A stretch of 64,000 nucleotides of DNA. It comes from Burkholderia sp. WAC0059. GTDB lineage: Bacteria > Pseudomonadota > Gammaproteobacteria > Burkholderiales > Burkholderiaceae. The stretch lies in NCBI RefSeq assembly GCF_002870125.1, contig NZ_PNEO01000001.1, positions 186,001 to 250,000 of the forward strand, read 5' to 3'. The translations under genes and the position numbers were made by a program. Positions 29,835 to 38,893 of this stretch are shown here, one piece after another. Within the stretch, counting starts at the first letter, position 1. Each line of letters opens with the position of its first letter. The notes under the pieces are model-generated. The model saw only the letters and a program-made list of their open reading frames with translations, ran no database searches and had not been told where the DNA came from.

Positions 29835-31064
29835 TCAGGGCAGGGATGCCTCGACCAGTTCGATCCAGTGGCGCACCTCGGTGCGGCCGGCCGAATCCAG
29901 ATGCGTCTGGCAGCCGATGTTGGCGGTGACGATCAATTCTGGCCGGTCGCTTTCGAGCGCGTCGAGCTTATTGTCGCGCAGTTTGCGCGCGAGTTCCGGC
30001 TGCGTGATGGAATAAGTGCCCGCGGAGCCGCAGCACAGGTGCGAATCGGGCACGGCCGTGAGCTCGAAGCCGACGCGCCGGAGGATCTGCTCGACTGCGC
30101 CGCCGAGCTTCTGCGCGTGCTGCAGCGTGCAGGGGCAATGAAAGGCGACGCGGCGCGGCGTCGTGTCCGGCGCCGCCGCGAGCGGTTCGAGCGGCTCGCC
30201 GGCCAGTACCTCGGCGAGGTCGCGCGCGATTTCGCTCACGCGCCGGGCCTTTTCCGCGTAGGCCGGGTCGTCGCCCAGCAGGTGGCCGTACTCCTTGACG
30301 AACGCGCCGCAGCCGCTCGCCGTGATGACGATGGCCTCGGCGCCGGCCTCGACGGCGGGCCACCACGCGTCGATGTTGCGGCGCGCGCGGTCGAGCCCCG
30401 CCGGCTGGGCGTTCATGTGGTAGTCGTTGGCGCCGCAGCAGCCCGCGCCGTCGACGTGCACGACGCTGATGCCGAGCCGGTCGAGCACGCGTGCGGCGGC
30501 GGCGTTCGTGTTCGGCGACAGGGTCGGTTGCACGCAGCCTTCGAGCATCAGCACGAGCCGCGCATGGCGCGGCATCGGCCGCGCCCCGGCCGCGCGGGCG
30601 CGGCGCGCGGGAATCTTGTGCTTCAGGGCGCGCGGCAGCATCGGGCGCAGCAGGCGGCCCGCGCGCAGCAGCGCGTCGAACACGGCCGGATGCGGAATCG
30701 TGTGGCGCAACCCCGCGTGCAGCAGGCGCTCCGACGCGGGCCGCGCGATGCGCCGTTCCACTTCGGCGCGGCCGATGTCGAGCAGCCGGTGGTAGTTGAC
30801 GCCCGACGGGCAGGTCGTTTCGCAGTTGCGGCAGCTCAGGCAGCGGTCGAGATGCTCCTGGGTCTTGCGCGTGACGGGCGCGCCCTCGAGCATCTGCTTG
30901 ATGAGGTAGATGCGGCCGCGCGGCCCGTCGAGCTCGTTGCCGAGTATCTGGTAGGTCGGGCAGGTGGCGTTGCAGAAGCCGCAGTGCACGCAGGCACGCA
31001 GAATCTGTTCGGCTTCGTCGGCGCGCGGCAGCGCCTGGGCGGATTCGCAGAGCCTCGTTTGCAT
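29835..31064 (-). CDS. glcF: Glycolate oxidase iron-sulfur subunit
   Basis: 409 residues. Two [4Fe-4S] ferredoxin motifs are intact: Cys25-x2-Cys28-x2-Cys31-x3-Cys35 (RACVHCGFCNATCP) and Cys75-x2-Cys78-x2-Cys81-x3-Cys85 (DRCLSCRNCETTCP). The C-terminal half has the two cysteine-rich CCG domains (VDGAGCCGAND and DSHLCCGSAGTYS). It takes electrons from the flavin subunits GlcD/GlcE and passes them to the membrane quinone pool during oxidation of glycolate to glyoxylate. It lies 15 nt after glcE and 27 nt before glcG. Confidence 0.95.
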   Translation of the reverse strand: MQTRLCESAQALPRADEAEQILRACVHCGFCNATCPTYQILGNELDGPRGRIYLIKQMLEGAPVTRKTQEHLDRCLSCRNCETTCPSGVNYHRLLDIGRAEVERRIARPASERLLHAGLRHTIPHPAVFDALLRAGRLLRPMLPRALKHKIPARRARAAGARPMPRHARLVLMLEGCVQPTLSPNTNAAAARVLDRLGISVVHVDGAGCCGANDYHMNAQPAGLDRARRNIDAWWPAVEAGAEAIVITASGCGAFVKEYGHLLGDDPAYAEKARRVSEIARDLAEVLAGEPLEPLAAAPDTTPRRVAFHCPCTLQHAQKLGGAVEQILRRVGFELTAVPDSHLCCGSAGTYSITQPELARKLRDNKLDALESDRPELIVTANIGCQTHLDSAGRTEVRHWIELVEASLP

Positions 31065-31079
31065 CGTGTCGTTCGCTCT

Positions 31080-32171
31080 TTAGAGTTCGGCGTAGAGTCG
31101 CCCGGGGTTGAAAAGGTGCTGCGGGTCGAGCTGCTGCTTCACGCGCTGGTGCAGCCGGAGCAAGGGCGCGGCGAGCGGCGTGAAAATTTCGGTATCCGTG
31201 ATGTTGGACCCGCTCGCCTGCGCGGCCGCGCGAAAGCGCGTGGCGTGGCCGCCCGCGGCCGTCGCCAGGGCGCGGATCGTGCCGGCATCGGCCTCGCTCT
31301 TGAGCCAGCGCTGCGCGCCGGCCCAGTCGATGAGCGCGTCGCCGGGCAGCGGCGCGAGCGGCGCCGTGGCCGGCACCGAGAGCCGCCACAGGGGGCGCGG
31401 ATCGGCGAAGAAGGCAAGGCGGTGTTCGCGCAGATCGTCCCAGAACGCGGCGTCGAGCGGCGCGCCGCCGATCCCGGCGAGCGCCGCCGTCACGGACCCG
31501 GCGCCGCCTTCGAGCCGGACGTGCAGCCGGCCGTCGACGTGACAGGCGCCGCTCACGGGCAGCGCCGCGCGCCGCCAGGCGGACAGCCGCCGCAGCGCTT
31601 CGGCCGCGTCGAGTTCGAGCACGACGCTCTCCCGCGCGCGCGGCTGCGGCAGCACCTTCAGCGAGACTTCGGTGATGAGCCCGAGGCAGCCCTGGCTGCC
31701 GGCGAGCAGTCGCGACACGTCGTAGCCGGCGACGTTCTTCATCACTTCGCCGCCGAAGCGCAGATGCTTGCCGTGCCCCGTGACGACGCGGCAGCCGAGC
31801 ACGTAGTCGCGCACGGCGCCGGCCCAGGGGCGGCGCGGCCCGGAGAGCCCCGACGCCACCATGCCGCCGACCGTGGCCGCCTCGCCGAACGCGGGCGGCT
31901 CGCAGGGCAGCATCTGCCCGGACGCCTCGAGCACCGCGGTCAGTTCCGCGAGCGGCGTGCCGGCGCGCGCGGTGACGACGAGTTCGGTCGGGTCGTAGGA
32001 CACCACGCCGCGATGCGTGCGCGTGTCGATTTCGTCGCCGGCCACCGGGCGGCCGAGAAACGCCTTGGTGTCGCCGCCGCGGATGCGCAGCGGCCGGCGC
32101 TCGCGCAGTGCGCGTTCGACCTCGGCGACGAGGCGCGCGCTGTCGTCGCGCGAGAACGGATCGGCCTGCAT
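31080..32171 (-). CDS. glcE: Glycolate oxidase FAD-binding subunit
   Basis: 363 residues with a PCMH-type FAD-binding domain: LRIRGGDTKAFLGRP, VVSYDPTELVVTARAGTPLAEL, MLPCEPPAFGEAATVGGMVASGLSGPRRPWAG and VAGYDVSRLLAGSQGCLGLITEVSLKV. It lacks the long C-terminal domain of GlcD, as usual for GlcE. With GlcD and GlcF it forms the membrane-associated glycolate dehydrogenase. Its ATG shares a base with the glcD stop codon (TGATG), so translation is coupled. Confidence 0.94.
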   Translation of the reverse strand: MQADPFSRDDSARLVAEVERALRERRPLRIRGGDTKAFLGRPVAGDEIDTRTHRGVVSYDPTELVVTARAGTPLAELTAVLEASGQMLPCEPPAFGEAATVGGMVASGLSGPRRPWAGAVRDYVLGCRVVTGHGKHLRFGGEVMKNVAGYDVSRLLAGSQGCLGLITEVSLKVLPQPRARESVVLELDAAEALRRLSAWRRAALPVSGACHVDGRLHVRLEGGAGSVTAALAGIGGAPLDAAFWDDLREHRLAFFADPRPLWRLSVPATAPLAPLPGDALIDWAGAQRWLKSEADAGTIRALATAAGGHATRFRAAAQASGSNITDTEIFTPLAAPLLRLHQRVKQQLDPQHLFNPGRLYAEL

Positions 32172-33670
32172 CAGAAGCGCTCCAGTTCGGGAAACGGCAA
32201 CGCGCCGTGGTGCACGTGCATGGCGCCGAACTCGGCGCAGCGGTGCAGCGTGGGGACGTTCTTGCCGGGGTTGAGCAGCCGCCGCGGATCGAAGGCGTCC
32301 TTCAGCGCATGGAACAGCGTGAGCTCGTCGCTATTGAACTGCACGCACATCTGGTTGATCTTCTCGCGGCCCACGCCGTGCTCGCCGGTGATGCTGCCGC
32401 CCACCTCCACGCAGAGCGCCAGGATGCGCGCGCCGACGGCCTCGGCGCGTTCGGTCTCGCCGGGCTCGTTGGCGTCGAACAGGATCAGCGGGTGCATGTT
32501 GCCGTCGCCGGCATGGAACACGTTGGCGACCTTCAGGCCGTATTCGGCCGAGAGCGCGGCGATGCCGTTGAGCACGCGCGGCAGCTCGCGGCGCGGAATC
32601 GTGCCGTCCATGCAGTAGTAGTCGGGCGAGATGCGGCCCACGGCCGGGAACGCGTTCTTGCGCCCGGCCCAGAAGCGCTGGCGCTCGGCCTCGTCGGCGG
32701 CGATGCGCACGTCCGTCGCGCCGGCTTCGCGCAGCAGCGCGTCGACGCGCTCGCAGTCCTCGCGCACGTCGCTCTCCACGCCGTCGAGCTCGCAGAGCAG
32801 GATCGCCTCGGCGTCCACCGGATAGCCCGCGTGAATGAAGTCCTCGGCCGCGCGAATGGCGAGGTTGTCCATCATTTCGAGGCCGCCCGGAATCACGCCC
32901 GCGCCGATGATCTGCGCGACCGCGCGGCCCGCCTTCTCGACGTCGTCGAAGCTCGCGAGCAGCACCTTCGCCGTCTGCGGCTTCGTCAGCAGCTTTACCG
33001 TCACCTCGACGACGACGCCGAGCAGGCCCTCGGAGCCCGTCATCAGCGCGAGCAGGTCGAAGCCCGGCGCGTCGAGCGCGTCGGCGCCGAGCGTCAGGCG
33101 CTCGCCCTCGATGGTCAGGATCTCGAGCTTCAGGATGTTGTGGACCGTCAGCCCGTATTTCAGGCAGTGCACGCCGCCCGCGTTCTCGGCCACGTTGCCG
33201 CCGATCGAGCAGGCGATCTGCGAGGACGGATCGGGCGCGTAATAAAGGCCGTGGGGCGCGGCGGCCTGCGAGATGGCGAGATTGCGCACGCCGGGCTGCA
33301 CGCGCGCGATGCCGGCCTCGGGGTCGAGTTCGAGAATGCGGTTGAAGCGCGCCATCACGAGCAGGATGCCCTTTTCGAGCGGCAGCGCGCCGCCCGAGAG
33401 CCCCGTGCCCGCGCCGCGCGCCACGACGGGAATGCGGTGCGCGTGCGCGAACTTCAGCAGCCCCTCGACCTGTTCGACCGTCGAAGGCAGCGCGACGAGC
33501 ATCGGCGTGCAGCGGTAGGCCGCGAGTCCGTCGCATTCGAACGGTTTGAGGTCTTCCTGCTCGTGAAGCAGGTCGAGGTCCGGCAGCCGCGCGCGCAACT
33601 GGGCGACGATGGCCGCCTTGTCGTGCGCGACGAGCTCGCCGTCGATTTTTTCGTCGTAGTGATAGCTCAC
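32171..33670 (-). CDS. glcD: Glycolate oxidase catalytic subunit, FAD-linked
   Basis: 499 residues, the normal size. The FAD-binding domain shows VVARGAGTGLSGGALPLEKG and SSQIACSIGGNVAENAGGVHCLKYG; the C-terminal FAD-oxidase domain has NVFHAGDGNMHPLILFD and GGSITGEHGVGREK, which are the GlcD/D-lactate dehydrogenase signatures. It oxidises glycolate (and often D-lactate) to the 2-oxo acid. It is the first gene of glcDEFG and is divergent from glcC across 289 nt containing two operator-like palindromes. Confidence 0.95.
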   Translation of the reverse strand: MSYHYDEKIDGELVAHDKAAIVAQLRARLPDLDLLHEQEDLKPFECDGLAAYRCTPMLVALPSTVEQVEGLLKFAHAHRIPVVARGAGTGLSGGALPLEKGILLVMARFNRILELDPEAGIARVQPGVRNLAISQAAAPHGLYYAPDPSSQIACSIGGNVAENAGGVHCLKYGLTVHNILKLEILTIEGERLTLGADALDAPGFDLLALMTGSEGLLGVVVEVTVKLLTKPQTAKVLLASFDDVEKAGRAVAQIIGAGVIPGGLEMMDNLAIRAAEDFIHAGYPVDAEAILLCELDGVESDVREDCERVDALLREAGATDVRIAADEAERQRFWAGRKNAFPAVGRISPDYYCMDGTIPRRELPRVLNGIAALSAEYGLKVANVFHAGDGNMHPLILFDANEPGETERAEAVGARILALCVEVGGSITGEHGVGREKINQMCVQFNSDELTLFHALKDAFDPRRLLNPGKNVPTLHRCAEFGAMHVHHGALPFPELERF

Positions 33671-33780
33671 GGGATGTCTCCTCCTCGCATGCCGTGCCCG
33701 CGCTGCGCCTTTTTCGGCGTGCGGACCGTCCAGGGCCGAATTGTTGCGCCGGGCCGCGCGACTGTCGACTGGAATGTTCT

Positions 33781-33793
33781 CTGGTCATACCAG
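33781..33793. promoter_or_regulatory. GlcC/FCD-GntR operator-like site 1
   Basis: CTGGTCATACCAG, a palindrome with arms CTGGT/ACCAG around CAT, about 110 nt before glcD. It fits the TGGTNNNACCA pattern bound by FCD-type GntR regulators (LldR, PdhR). The same core recurs at 33891. Confidence 0.65.
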
Positions 33794-33890
33794 TTTGCGG
33801 AATCGGCGGCGCGCGGCGGCGGGACCGTTTTCGCGCGGATCAGGGCTTTTACGGGGGTGGAAGCCGTCGTCAGCCGTGCTACATTGATCG

Positions 33891-33901
33891 TGGTCATACC
33901 A
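33891..33901. promoter_or_regulatory. GlcC/FCD-GntR operator-like site 2
   Basis: TGGTCATACCA, identical in its 11-bp core to the site at 33782-33792, 110 nt away (centre to centre) and 59 nt before the glcC start. Two identical sites in a divergent gap suggest looping or independent control of glcC and glcDEFG. Confidence 0.65.
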
Positions 33902-33959
33902 GTGGCGAGTACGAACGAACACGACGCGGCACGAGCAGGCACAGGCGGGGAGACGGGAT

Positions 33960-34724
33960 ATGGCCGGCGGACAGGCTGGCGCGCACCAGGTGGCGGACGG
34001 CGTGGCGGAGCGCATCGAGCGTCTCGTCGTGGACGGCGTGCTGAAGGCGGGTCAGGCGCTGCCTTCGGAGCGGCGCTTGACCGAGCGGCTCGGCGTTTCG
34101 CGCACGGCGCTGCGCGAGGGGCTCAAGCTGCTGCGCGCGCGGGGCGTGATCGAGACCGCGCACGGCAAGGGCTCGTTCGTCGCCGGCCTGAATTCGCACC
34201 AGGCGCTCACGCCGCTCATGCATCTGCTCGGCTCGCAGCCGCGCACGCTTTACGATCTGTTCGAAGTGCGCGAGATGCTCGAGGCCGAATCGGCGGGACT
34301 CGCGGCGGAACGCGGCACGCCGGCCGATTTCGCGCTGATCGCGCACCGCTACCGCGAAATGACGGCCGCGCACCACGACGGTGCGAGCGCGACGACGCAC
34401 GCGCGGCTCGATCACGCGTTTCATCTCGCGATCTGCGAGGCGTCGCACAATGCGGTGCTCGTCCACACGCTGCGCTCGCTGACCGACCTGCTGCTCAGTT
34501 CGGTGTTCGCTTCGGTCAACAATCTTTACCACCGCGAAGCGCAAAAGCGCGCGATCGACCGCCAGCACGCGCGGCTCTTCCAGGCGGTGACGGGCCGGCA
34601 GCCCGTCGAGGCGCGCAAGCTCGCGGGCGAGCACATCCGCAGCGTGGCCGACGAGCTGCGCGACATCGAGCAGGACGAGCGGCAGCTCGTGCGCGCGACG
34701 CTCCGGCTGGAGAACTGGCGATGA
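33960..34724 (+). CDS. glcC: GntR/FadR-family regulator of glycolate genes
   Basis: 254 residues. The N-terminal winged helix (about 11-75) has LKAGQALPSERRLTERLGVSRTALREGLKLLRARGVIE; the FCD ligand-binding domain follows with DLFEVREMLEAESAGLAAER, LDHAFHLAICEASHN and DRQHARLFQAVTGRQPVEA, including the His/Asp metal-binding residues usual for FCD proteins. Divergent placement from glcDEFG and its family make it the glycolate-responsive regulator. GGGGAG lies before the ATG. It likely recognises the two TGGTCATACCA sites upstream. Confidence 0.88.
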   Translation: MAGGQAGAHQVADGVAERIERLVVDGVLKAGQALPSERRLTERLGVSRTALREGLKLLRARGVIETAHGKGSFVAGLNSHQALTPLMHLLGSQPRTLYDLFEVREMLEAESAGLAAERGTPADFALIAHRYREMTAAHHDGASATTHARLDHAFHLAICEASHNAVLVHTLRSLTDLLLSSVFASVNNLYHREAQKRAIDRQHARLFQAVTGRQPVEARKLAGEHIRSVADELRDIEQDERQLVRATLRLENWR

Positions 34725-34896
34725 ACCCGGCAGCCGGAAAGCAGAAAGAAAGGAATCCCGGCGAAAGCCGGCGCAGGCCGGCGCGAGCCGGGAGCTGCGA
34801 ACGAGCCGGCTCGATGCGCCCGATGCATTTGACGTACGAGCCGGGAATGAATGGGCGTCGTGAGCGTTTACGCCGTTGAACCCGGAGCATGCACCC

Positions 34897-35529
34897 GTGA
34901 AACCTTCCGTTCCCGTCGATTCCGCGAGCCCCGCCGCCGCCGTCGATGTGCCCGTCACCGCCGGCGACAGGTACACGCGCGTCGCGGTCGCGCTGCATTG
35001 GGCCATCGCGCTGCTGATCATCGTGAACGTGGCGCTCGGCCTGAGCGCCGCGCTGCTGCCCGACAACTTCTTTTCGGACACGCAGATCCGCCTCGTCGTC
35101 GATACACACAAGTCGATCGGCATCACCGTGCTTGGCCTCGCGATCGTGCGCGTGCTGTGGCGGCTCACCCACCGGCCGCCGCCGCTGCCGGCCGCGTTCG
35201 CCGCCTGGGAGCGGGCGGCAGCGCACGCGGCGCACGTCGTGCTCTACGTGCTGATCTTCGCGCTGCCGCTGACGGGCTGGCTGCACGATTCCGCCTGGAA
35301 CGCCGCGGCGAGCCACCCGATGTATCTCTACGGGCTCGTGCCGTGGCCGCGCATCGGCTTCGTCATGAACCTCGATCCCGCGCTCAAGGACCAGTTGCAC
35401 ACGCAATTCGGCGCGCTGCACACGGCCTGCGGCTACGCGCTTTACGGCGTGCTCGCGCTGCACGTGGCGGGAGCGCTCAAGCATCAGTGGATCGACCGCC
35501 ATTCCGTGCTGCGGCGGATGATGCCCTGA
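34897..35529 (+). CDS. Cytochrome b561 family protein
   Basis: 210 residues from the GTG at 34897, which has GGAG 9 nt upstream; a TTG at 34876 is less likely. Four membrane segments carry the histidines expected as haem b ligands: His34 in VALHWAIALL, His71 in DTHKSIGITVLGL, and histidines in FGALHTACGYALYGVLALHVAG and LKHQW. Proteins of this type move electrons between quinol and periplasmic acceptors, for example reducing superoxide (CybB). It is followed after 3 nt by a glycosyltransferase gene, with no obvious functional link. Confidence 0.9.
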   Translation: MKPSVPVDSASPAAAVDVPVTAGDRYTRVAVALHWAIALLIIVNVALGLSAALLPDNFFSDTQIRLVVDTHKSIGITVLGLAIVRVLWRLTHRPPPLPAAFAAWERAAAHAAHVVLYVLIFALPLTGWLHDSAWNAAASHPMYLYGLVPWPRIGFVMNLDPALKDQLHTQFGALHTACGYALYGVLALHVAGALKHQWIDRHSVLRRMMP

Positions 35530-35532
35530 CCC

Positions 35533-37038
35533 GTGCCGTCCGATCCGCCGCTCATCCTGCCGCTTACCCCGCTCTCTCCCGGGAACGTTTTGGACAACTC
35601 TCTCGAACAGGCGCGCGCGAAGACGTCGCCGCGCATCGTTCCGCCGCCCACGCCCGTGGCGAGCATCGCGATCCACCTGGGCGTGATCGTCCTCTGGTTC
35701 GTCCTGTTCGCCCGCGCGTTTTTCCTGCAGGGCGTCGTGGCCTGGTCGACGGGCATCGCCTACGTGGTCTACGACACGCTGCTGTTGCTGTTCGTCGCCT
35801 GGAACGCACGCGTGCTGATGCGGCCGCCGTCCGGTGCACCGGTCGCTTCCGGCAGCGGGACGCCGACGCTCGGCGTGATCGTCGCCGCCTACGACGAGGC
35901 CGGGGTGCTGCCCGCGACGCTCGACGCGCTTTTTGCGCAGACGCGCGTGCCGCGGCAGATCGTGATCGCCGACGACGGCTCGACCGACGGCACGGCCGAA
36001 CTGCTGACCCGCCGCTTCGGCCTCGCGGACCCCGGCGAGGGCCAGTTGAGCGCGCCCTCGCCGCGCCATCCGAACCTGCGCTGGCTGCGCCTGCCGCACG
36101 GCGGCAAGGCGCGCGCGCTGAACGCGGCGTTGCTGGCCGTGCGGACCGACGCGGTGATGACCGTCGACGCCGACACGCTGCTGGAGCCGGACGCCTGCGC
36201 CGCGATGATCGACTCGTTCGGCCGCGAACCCGCGCTCGTCGCGGCGGCCGGTCTGCTGACGCCGGTCTGCGGCCGCAGCCTGAGCGGCCGCTTCTTCGAG
36301 TGGTTCCAGACCTACGAGTACATCCGCAACTTCATCTCGCGTTTCGCGTGGATGCGCGCGGACAGCCTGCTGCTCGTCTCGGGCGCGTTCGCCTGCTTTC
36401 GGCGCGACGCCGTGCTGGCGGTCGGCGGCTTCGATCCGGATTGCCTCGTCGAGGACTACGAGCTGATCCACCGGCTGCGCCGCCATTCGGCGCTCGAGCG
36501 GCTCGGATGGGACGTGCGCGTGATCGGCGCGGCGCGCGCGCGAACCGACGCGCCCGGCACGCTGAAAAGCTTTCTGCGGCAGCGGCGGCGCTGGTTCGCG
36601 GGTTTTTTGCAGACGCAATACTGGTATCGCGACATGACGGGCAACCGCCGCTACGGCACACTCGGCCTGCTGATGCTGCCCGTCAAGGCGTTCGACACGG
36701 TGCAGCCCATCTACGGGCTCACCGCGTTCGGGCTGCTGCTCGGTTTCCTGTTCGGCGGCCGGTTCACGATCGTCGTGCCGGTGCTCGGCGTGATCGTCGG
36801 CAAGATCGTCGTCGATCTGGCGTTCCACCTGTGGTCGGTCCATCTGTACCGGCGCTGGAGCGGCGACCGCACGAGCTCGAGCTTCGGCATGGCGCTGCTC
36901 GCGGCCGTCTTCGAGCCCTTCTCGTTCCAGTTGATGCGCCACGGCGGCGCTGCGCTGGGCTGGCTGCATTTTCTGCTGGGCCGGCGCAAATGGGGCACGC
37001 AGCAGCGCACGGGGCTCGGCGCGACGGGGCCAATCTAG
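35533..37038 (+). CDS. Membrane glycosyltransferase family 2 (BcsA/NodC-like core)
   Basis: 501 residues with two N-terminal membrane segments (residues about 44-66 and 72-92), a family-2 GT-A catalytic domain and three to four C-terminal segments. Motifs are DDGSTDGT (147-154), HGGKARALN, DADT (212-215), LVEDYELIHRL (catalytic Asp) and RQRRRW (QxxRW), the full D,D,D,QxxRW set of processive beta-glycan synthases. No PilZ domain follows. It may make a secreted homopolymer or glycosylate an envelope lipid; the product is unknown. The start is GTG 35533, 3 nt after the cytochrome gene; TTG 35590 is possible. Confidence 0.85.
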   Translation: MPSDPPLILPLTPLSPGNVLDNSLEQARAKTSPRIVPPPTPVASIAIHLGVIVLWFVLFARAFFLQGVVAWSTGIAYVVYDTLLLLFVAWNARVLMRPPSGAPVASGSGTPTLGVIVAAYDEAGVLPATLDALFAQTRVPRQIVIADDGSTDGTAELLTRRFGLADPGEGQLSAPSPRHPNLRWLRLPHGGKARALNAALLAVRTDAVMTVDADTLLEPDACAAMIDSFGREPALVAAAGLLTPVCGRSLSGRFFEWFQTYEYIRNFISRFAWMRADSLLLVSGAFACFRRDAVLAVGGFDPDCLVEDYELIHRLRRHSALERLGWDVRVIGAARARTDAPGTLKSFLRQRRRWFAGFLQTQYWYRDMTGNRRYGTLGLLMLPVKAFDTVQPIYGLTAFGLLLGFLFGGRFTIVVPVLGVIVGKIVVDLAFHLWSVHLYRRWSGDRTSSSFGMALLAAVFEPFSFQLMRHGGAALGWLHFLLGRRKWGTQQRTGLGATGPI

Positions 37039-37302
37039 CCGCCGCGCTTCGAACGGATTGGGCTCGCCGCCCGGGCCGATTTTAGGCTGCCTGGTTTGAT
37101 TGGGTTGATTGGGCCGCCAGAGCTGACTGGGCCGCCGCTTGAGCCGCGCCGCCCCGTTCGCCGCACTCTGTCGAGGCGCGCGCCGCGCCGTCCCAGGCTA
37201 ATTTCTCCGTTGTATGATGGCATGGCCGTTGCTTTTTCTCGTTGCCGGGAGCCTTGAGCGTCGGATCGCCGTCCGGGCAGCGACGGGACAAGAGGATCGA
37301 CC

Positions 37303-38274
37303 ATGCTGAGTCGCACTGCCGACCATCTGTTCTGGATGGCCCGTTACATGGAGCGCGCGGAGAACACCGCCCGCATGCTCGACATCAATCTGAAGGCGCT
37401 GCTGCTGCCGGGCAGTGCCGACAGCGAGACGCGCGCGCACCGCGCGATACTGCGCATCTCCGAGCTCGAGCCCGCGTTCGACGCGCGCCACGAAGAGATG
37501 TCGCGCCGGAACGTCCTGCATTTCCTCGTCGCGGACCCGGCCAATCTGTCGAGCATCTACTCGTGTCTGCACGCGGCCCGCGAGAACGCGCGCGCGGTGC
37601 GCGGCACGCTTACGACCGAGTGGTGGGAGACGATCAACGACACGTGGCTCCAGTTCATCGAGCGGCTGCGCGGCGACGAGCTGCAGACGCATCCCGACAC
37701 GCTGTTCGAATGGGTCAAGTTCCGCTCGCATCTGTCGCGCGGCGTGACGCTCGGCACGGCGCTCCAGGACGACGCGCTCTTCTTCACGCAGCTCGGCACG
37801 TTTCTCGAACGCGCCGACAACACCGCGCGGATTCTCGACGTGCGTTTCGTCGAGGTCGAGGCGCGGGCCGATTCGCGCTCGGCCGCGCGGCAACTGGAAG
37901 ACTTCTACTACTGGACGTCGATCCTGAGTTCGGTCTCGGCGCTCGAAATCTACCGTCGGGTCTACCGGGACGTCGTGACGCCGGCGCGCGTGGTCGAACT
38001 GCTGATCCTGAACCAGCAGATGCCGCGTTCGCTGCTCGCGTCCATAGACGGCGTCTGCACCAATCTCGCGATGCTGCGCACGCCGGCCTCGCGCGAGGTG
38101 GAGCGCACGGCGGGCAAGCTGCGCGCCGAGCTGCTCTACTCCGATCTCCGGCAGATTTTCGGCATCGGCATGCACACGTTCCTCACGCAATTCCTCGCGC
38201 GCGTCTACGAGCTCGGCAACCAGGTCGCCCATACCTATCTGATGCTGCCGACGGGGCAGACGGCCGGGCAGTAG
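37303..38274 (+). CDS. Alpha-E domain protein (DUF403)
   Basis: 323 residues covering one alpha-E domain: it opens MLSRTADHLFWMARYMERAENTARML and has LSRGVTLGTAL, FFTQLGTFLERADNTARILDVRF and YYWTSILSSVSALEIYRRVY, the repeated helical E-rich units of the family. These proteins normally sit in a short operon with a circularly permuted ATP-grasp ligase, a transglutaminase-like protein and the Anbu proteasome homologue, thought to form or cleave a peptide tag. Here neither the ATP-grasp gene nor the transglutaminase gene adjoins; upstream is a glycosyltransferase and downstream an APE cluster. The Anbu gene is found 20 kb away at 58149. A separate promoter is likely in the 264-nt gap before it. 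Confidence 0.92.
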   Translation: MLSRTADHLFWMARYMERAENTARMLDINLKALLLPGSADSETRAHRAILRISELEPAFDARHEEMSRRNVLHFLVADPANLSSIYSCLHAARENARAVRGTLTTEWWETINDTWLQFIERLRGDELQTHPDTLFEWVKFRSHLSRGVTLGTALQDDALFFTQLGTFLERADNTARILDVRFVEVEARADSRSAARQLEDFYYWTSILSSVSALEIYRRVYRDVVTPARVVELLILNQQMPRSLLASIDGVCTNLAMLRTPASREVERTAGKLRAELLYSDLRQIFGIGMHTFLTQFLARVYELGNQVAHTYLMLPTGQTAGQ

Positions 38275-38893
38275 GCCCGCCCCAGGTCCGGCAAGACAGG
38301 TCGGGCAAAAAAATGGCCCACGCGTACGGGTGGGCCGAGTAGGGGATATACAACATGAAGTCCTCGTGGACTACAGAGGCGAGCCCAGTGTAGGAGAGAT
38401 CGCCGGGGCCCGGGTTTCAGCGGAGATTACAGTCATTACTGCCGATTTCATTGAATGCGGGCGTTGCGTTCATTCGCCAGCCTTCGTCGTGCGTTTCCGG
38501 AAATACCGACGTCGCCGAGGCGATGTAATTCGCGTCGATCCGCCCATATCGGCGGCCTCGAACCCGTGCGGTTTTACGGAAACGTTTGCCCGGGCGGCGT
38601 AATCGAAAATCGTATTTTTGAATCGCGGGAAAACCGGAAATTTCGGGGTGATTTTGGCCCGGAGGTTCTGTATGATTACCAGCTTATCGAAGGGAGGAAG
38701 CTCGTGCGTCGGGCAATGCGGGCGTCCCAATGCCGGAATCCCAGAATCGCCGGAAGCGGATTGAGTCTTATTTCGCCGGTTTTTATTAATAGAGATAGAT
38801 CATTTGAGGCGGGCGAAAATTATGACGGAGGCTGTCCGGAACAGGGGGAGGGCGGCCGCGTCGGCATGATCGCCGCGTTCTGGCCGATATCGT
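38275..38893 (+). promoter_or_regulatory. A/T-rich leader region of the aryl-polyene operon
   Basis: A 619-nt gap with no credible protein gene. It contains the hairpin at 38307-38336, then a 12-codon frame at 38355 with an AGGGGA site before it, then a distinctly A/T-rich stretch (38560-38830). TTGAGT at 38761-38766 and TATTAA at 38784-38789, 17 bp apart, form the best promoter candidate for the operon starting at 38894. Confidence 0.45.
38307..38336 (-). terminator. Hairpin with T-run, minus strand
   Basis: GGCCCAC (38315-38321) pairs with GTGGGCC (38330-38336). On the minus strand it is followed by seven T residues (38313-38307), an intrinsic-terminator pattern; on the plus strand the T-run is missing. 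It lies 33 nt after the alpha-E stop. It may stop antisense transcripts, or be half of a formerly bidirectional terminator. Confidence 0.4.

Noticed and set aside
29172..32618. Plus-strand open frame of about 1150 codons across the glc operon
   Set aside because: Antisense shadow of glcG, glcF and glcE, which have clear catalytic and metal-binding motifs.
34516..36969. Minus-strand open frame of about 817 codons
   Set aside because: Shadow of the cytochrome b561 and family-2 glycosyltransferase genes; no domain recognisable.
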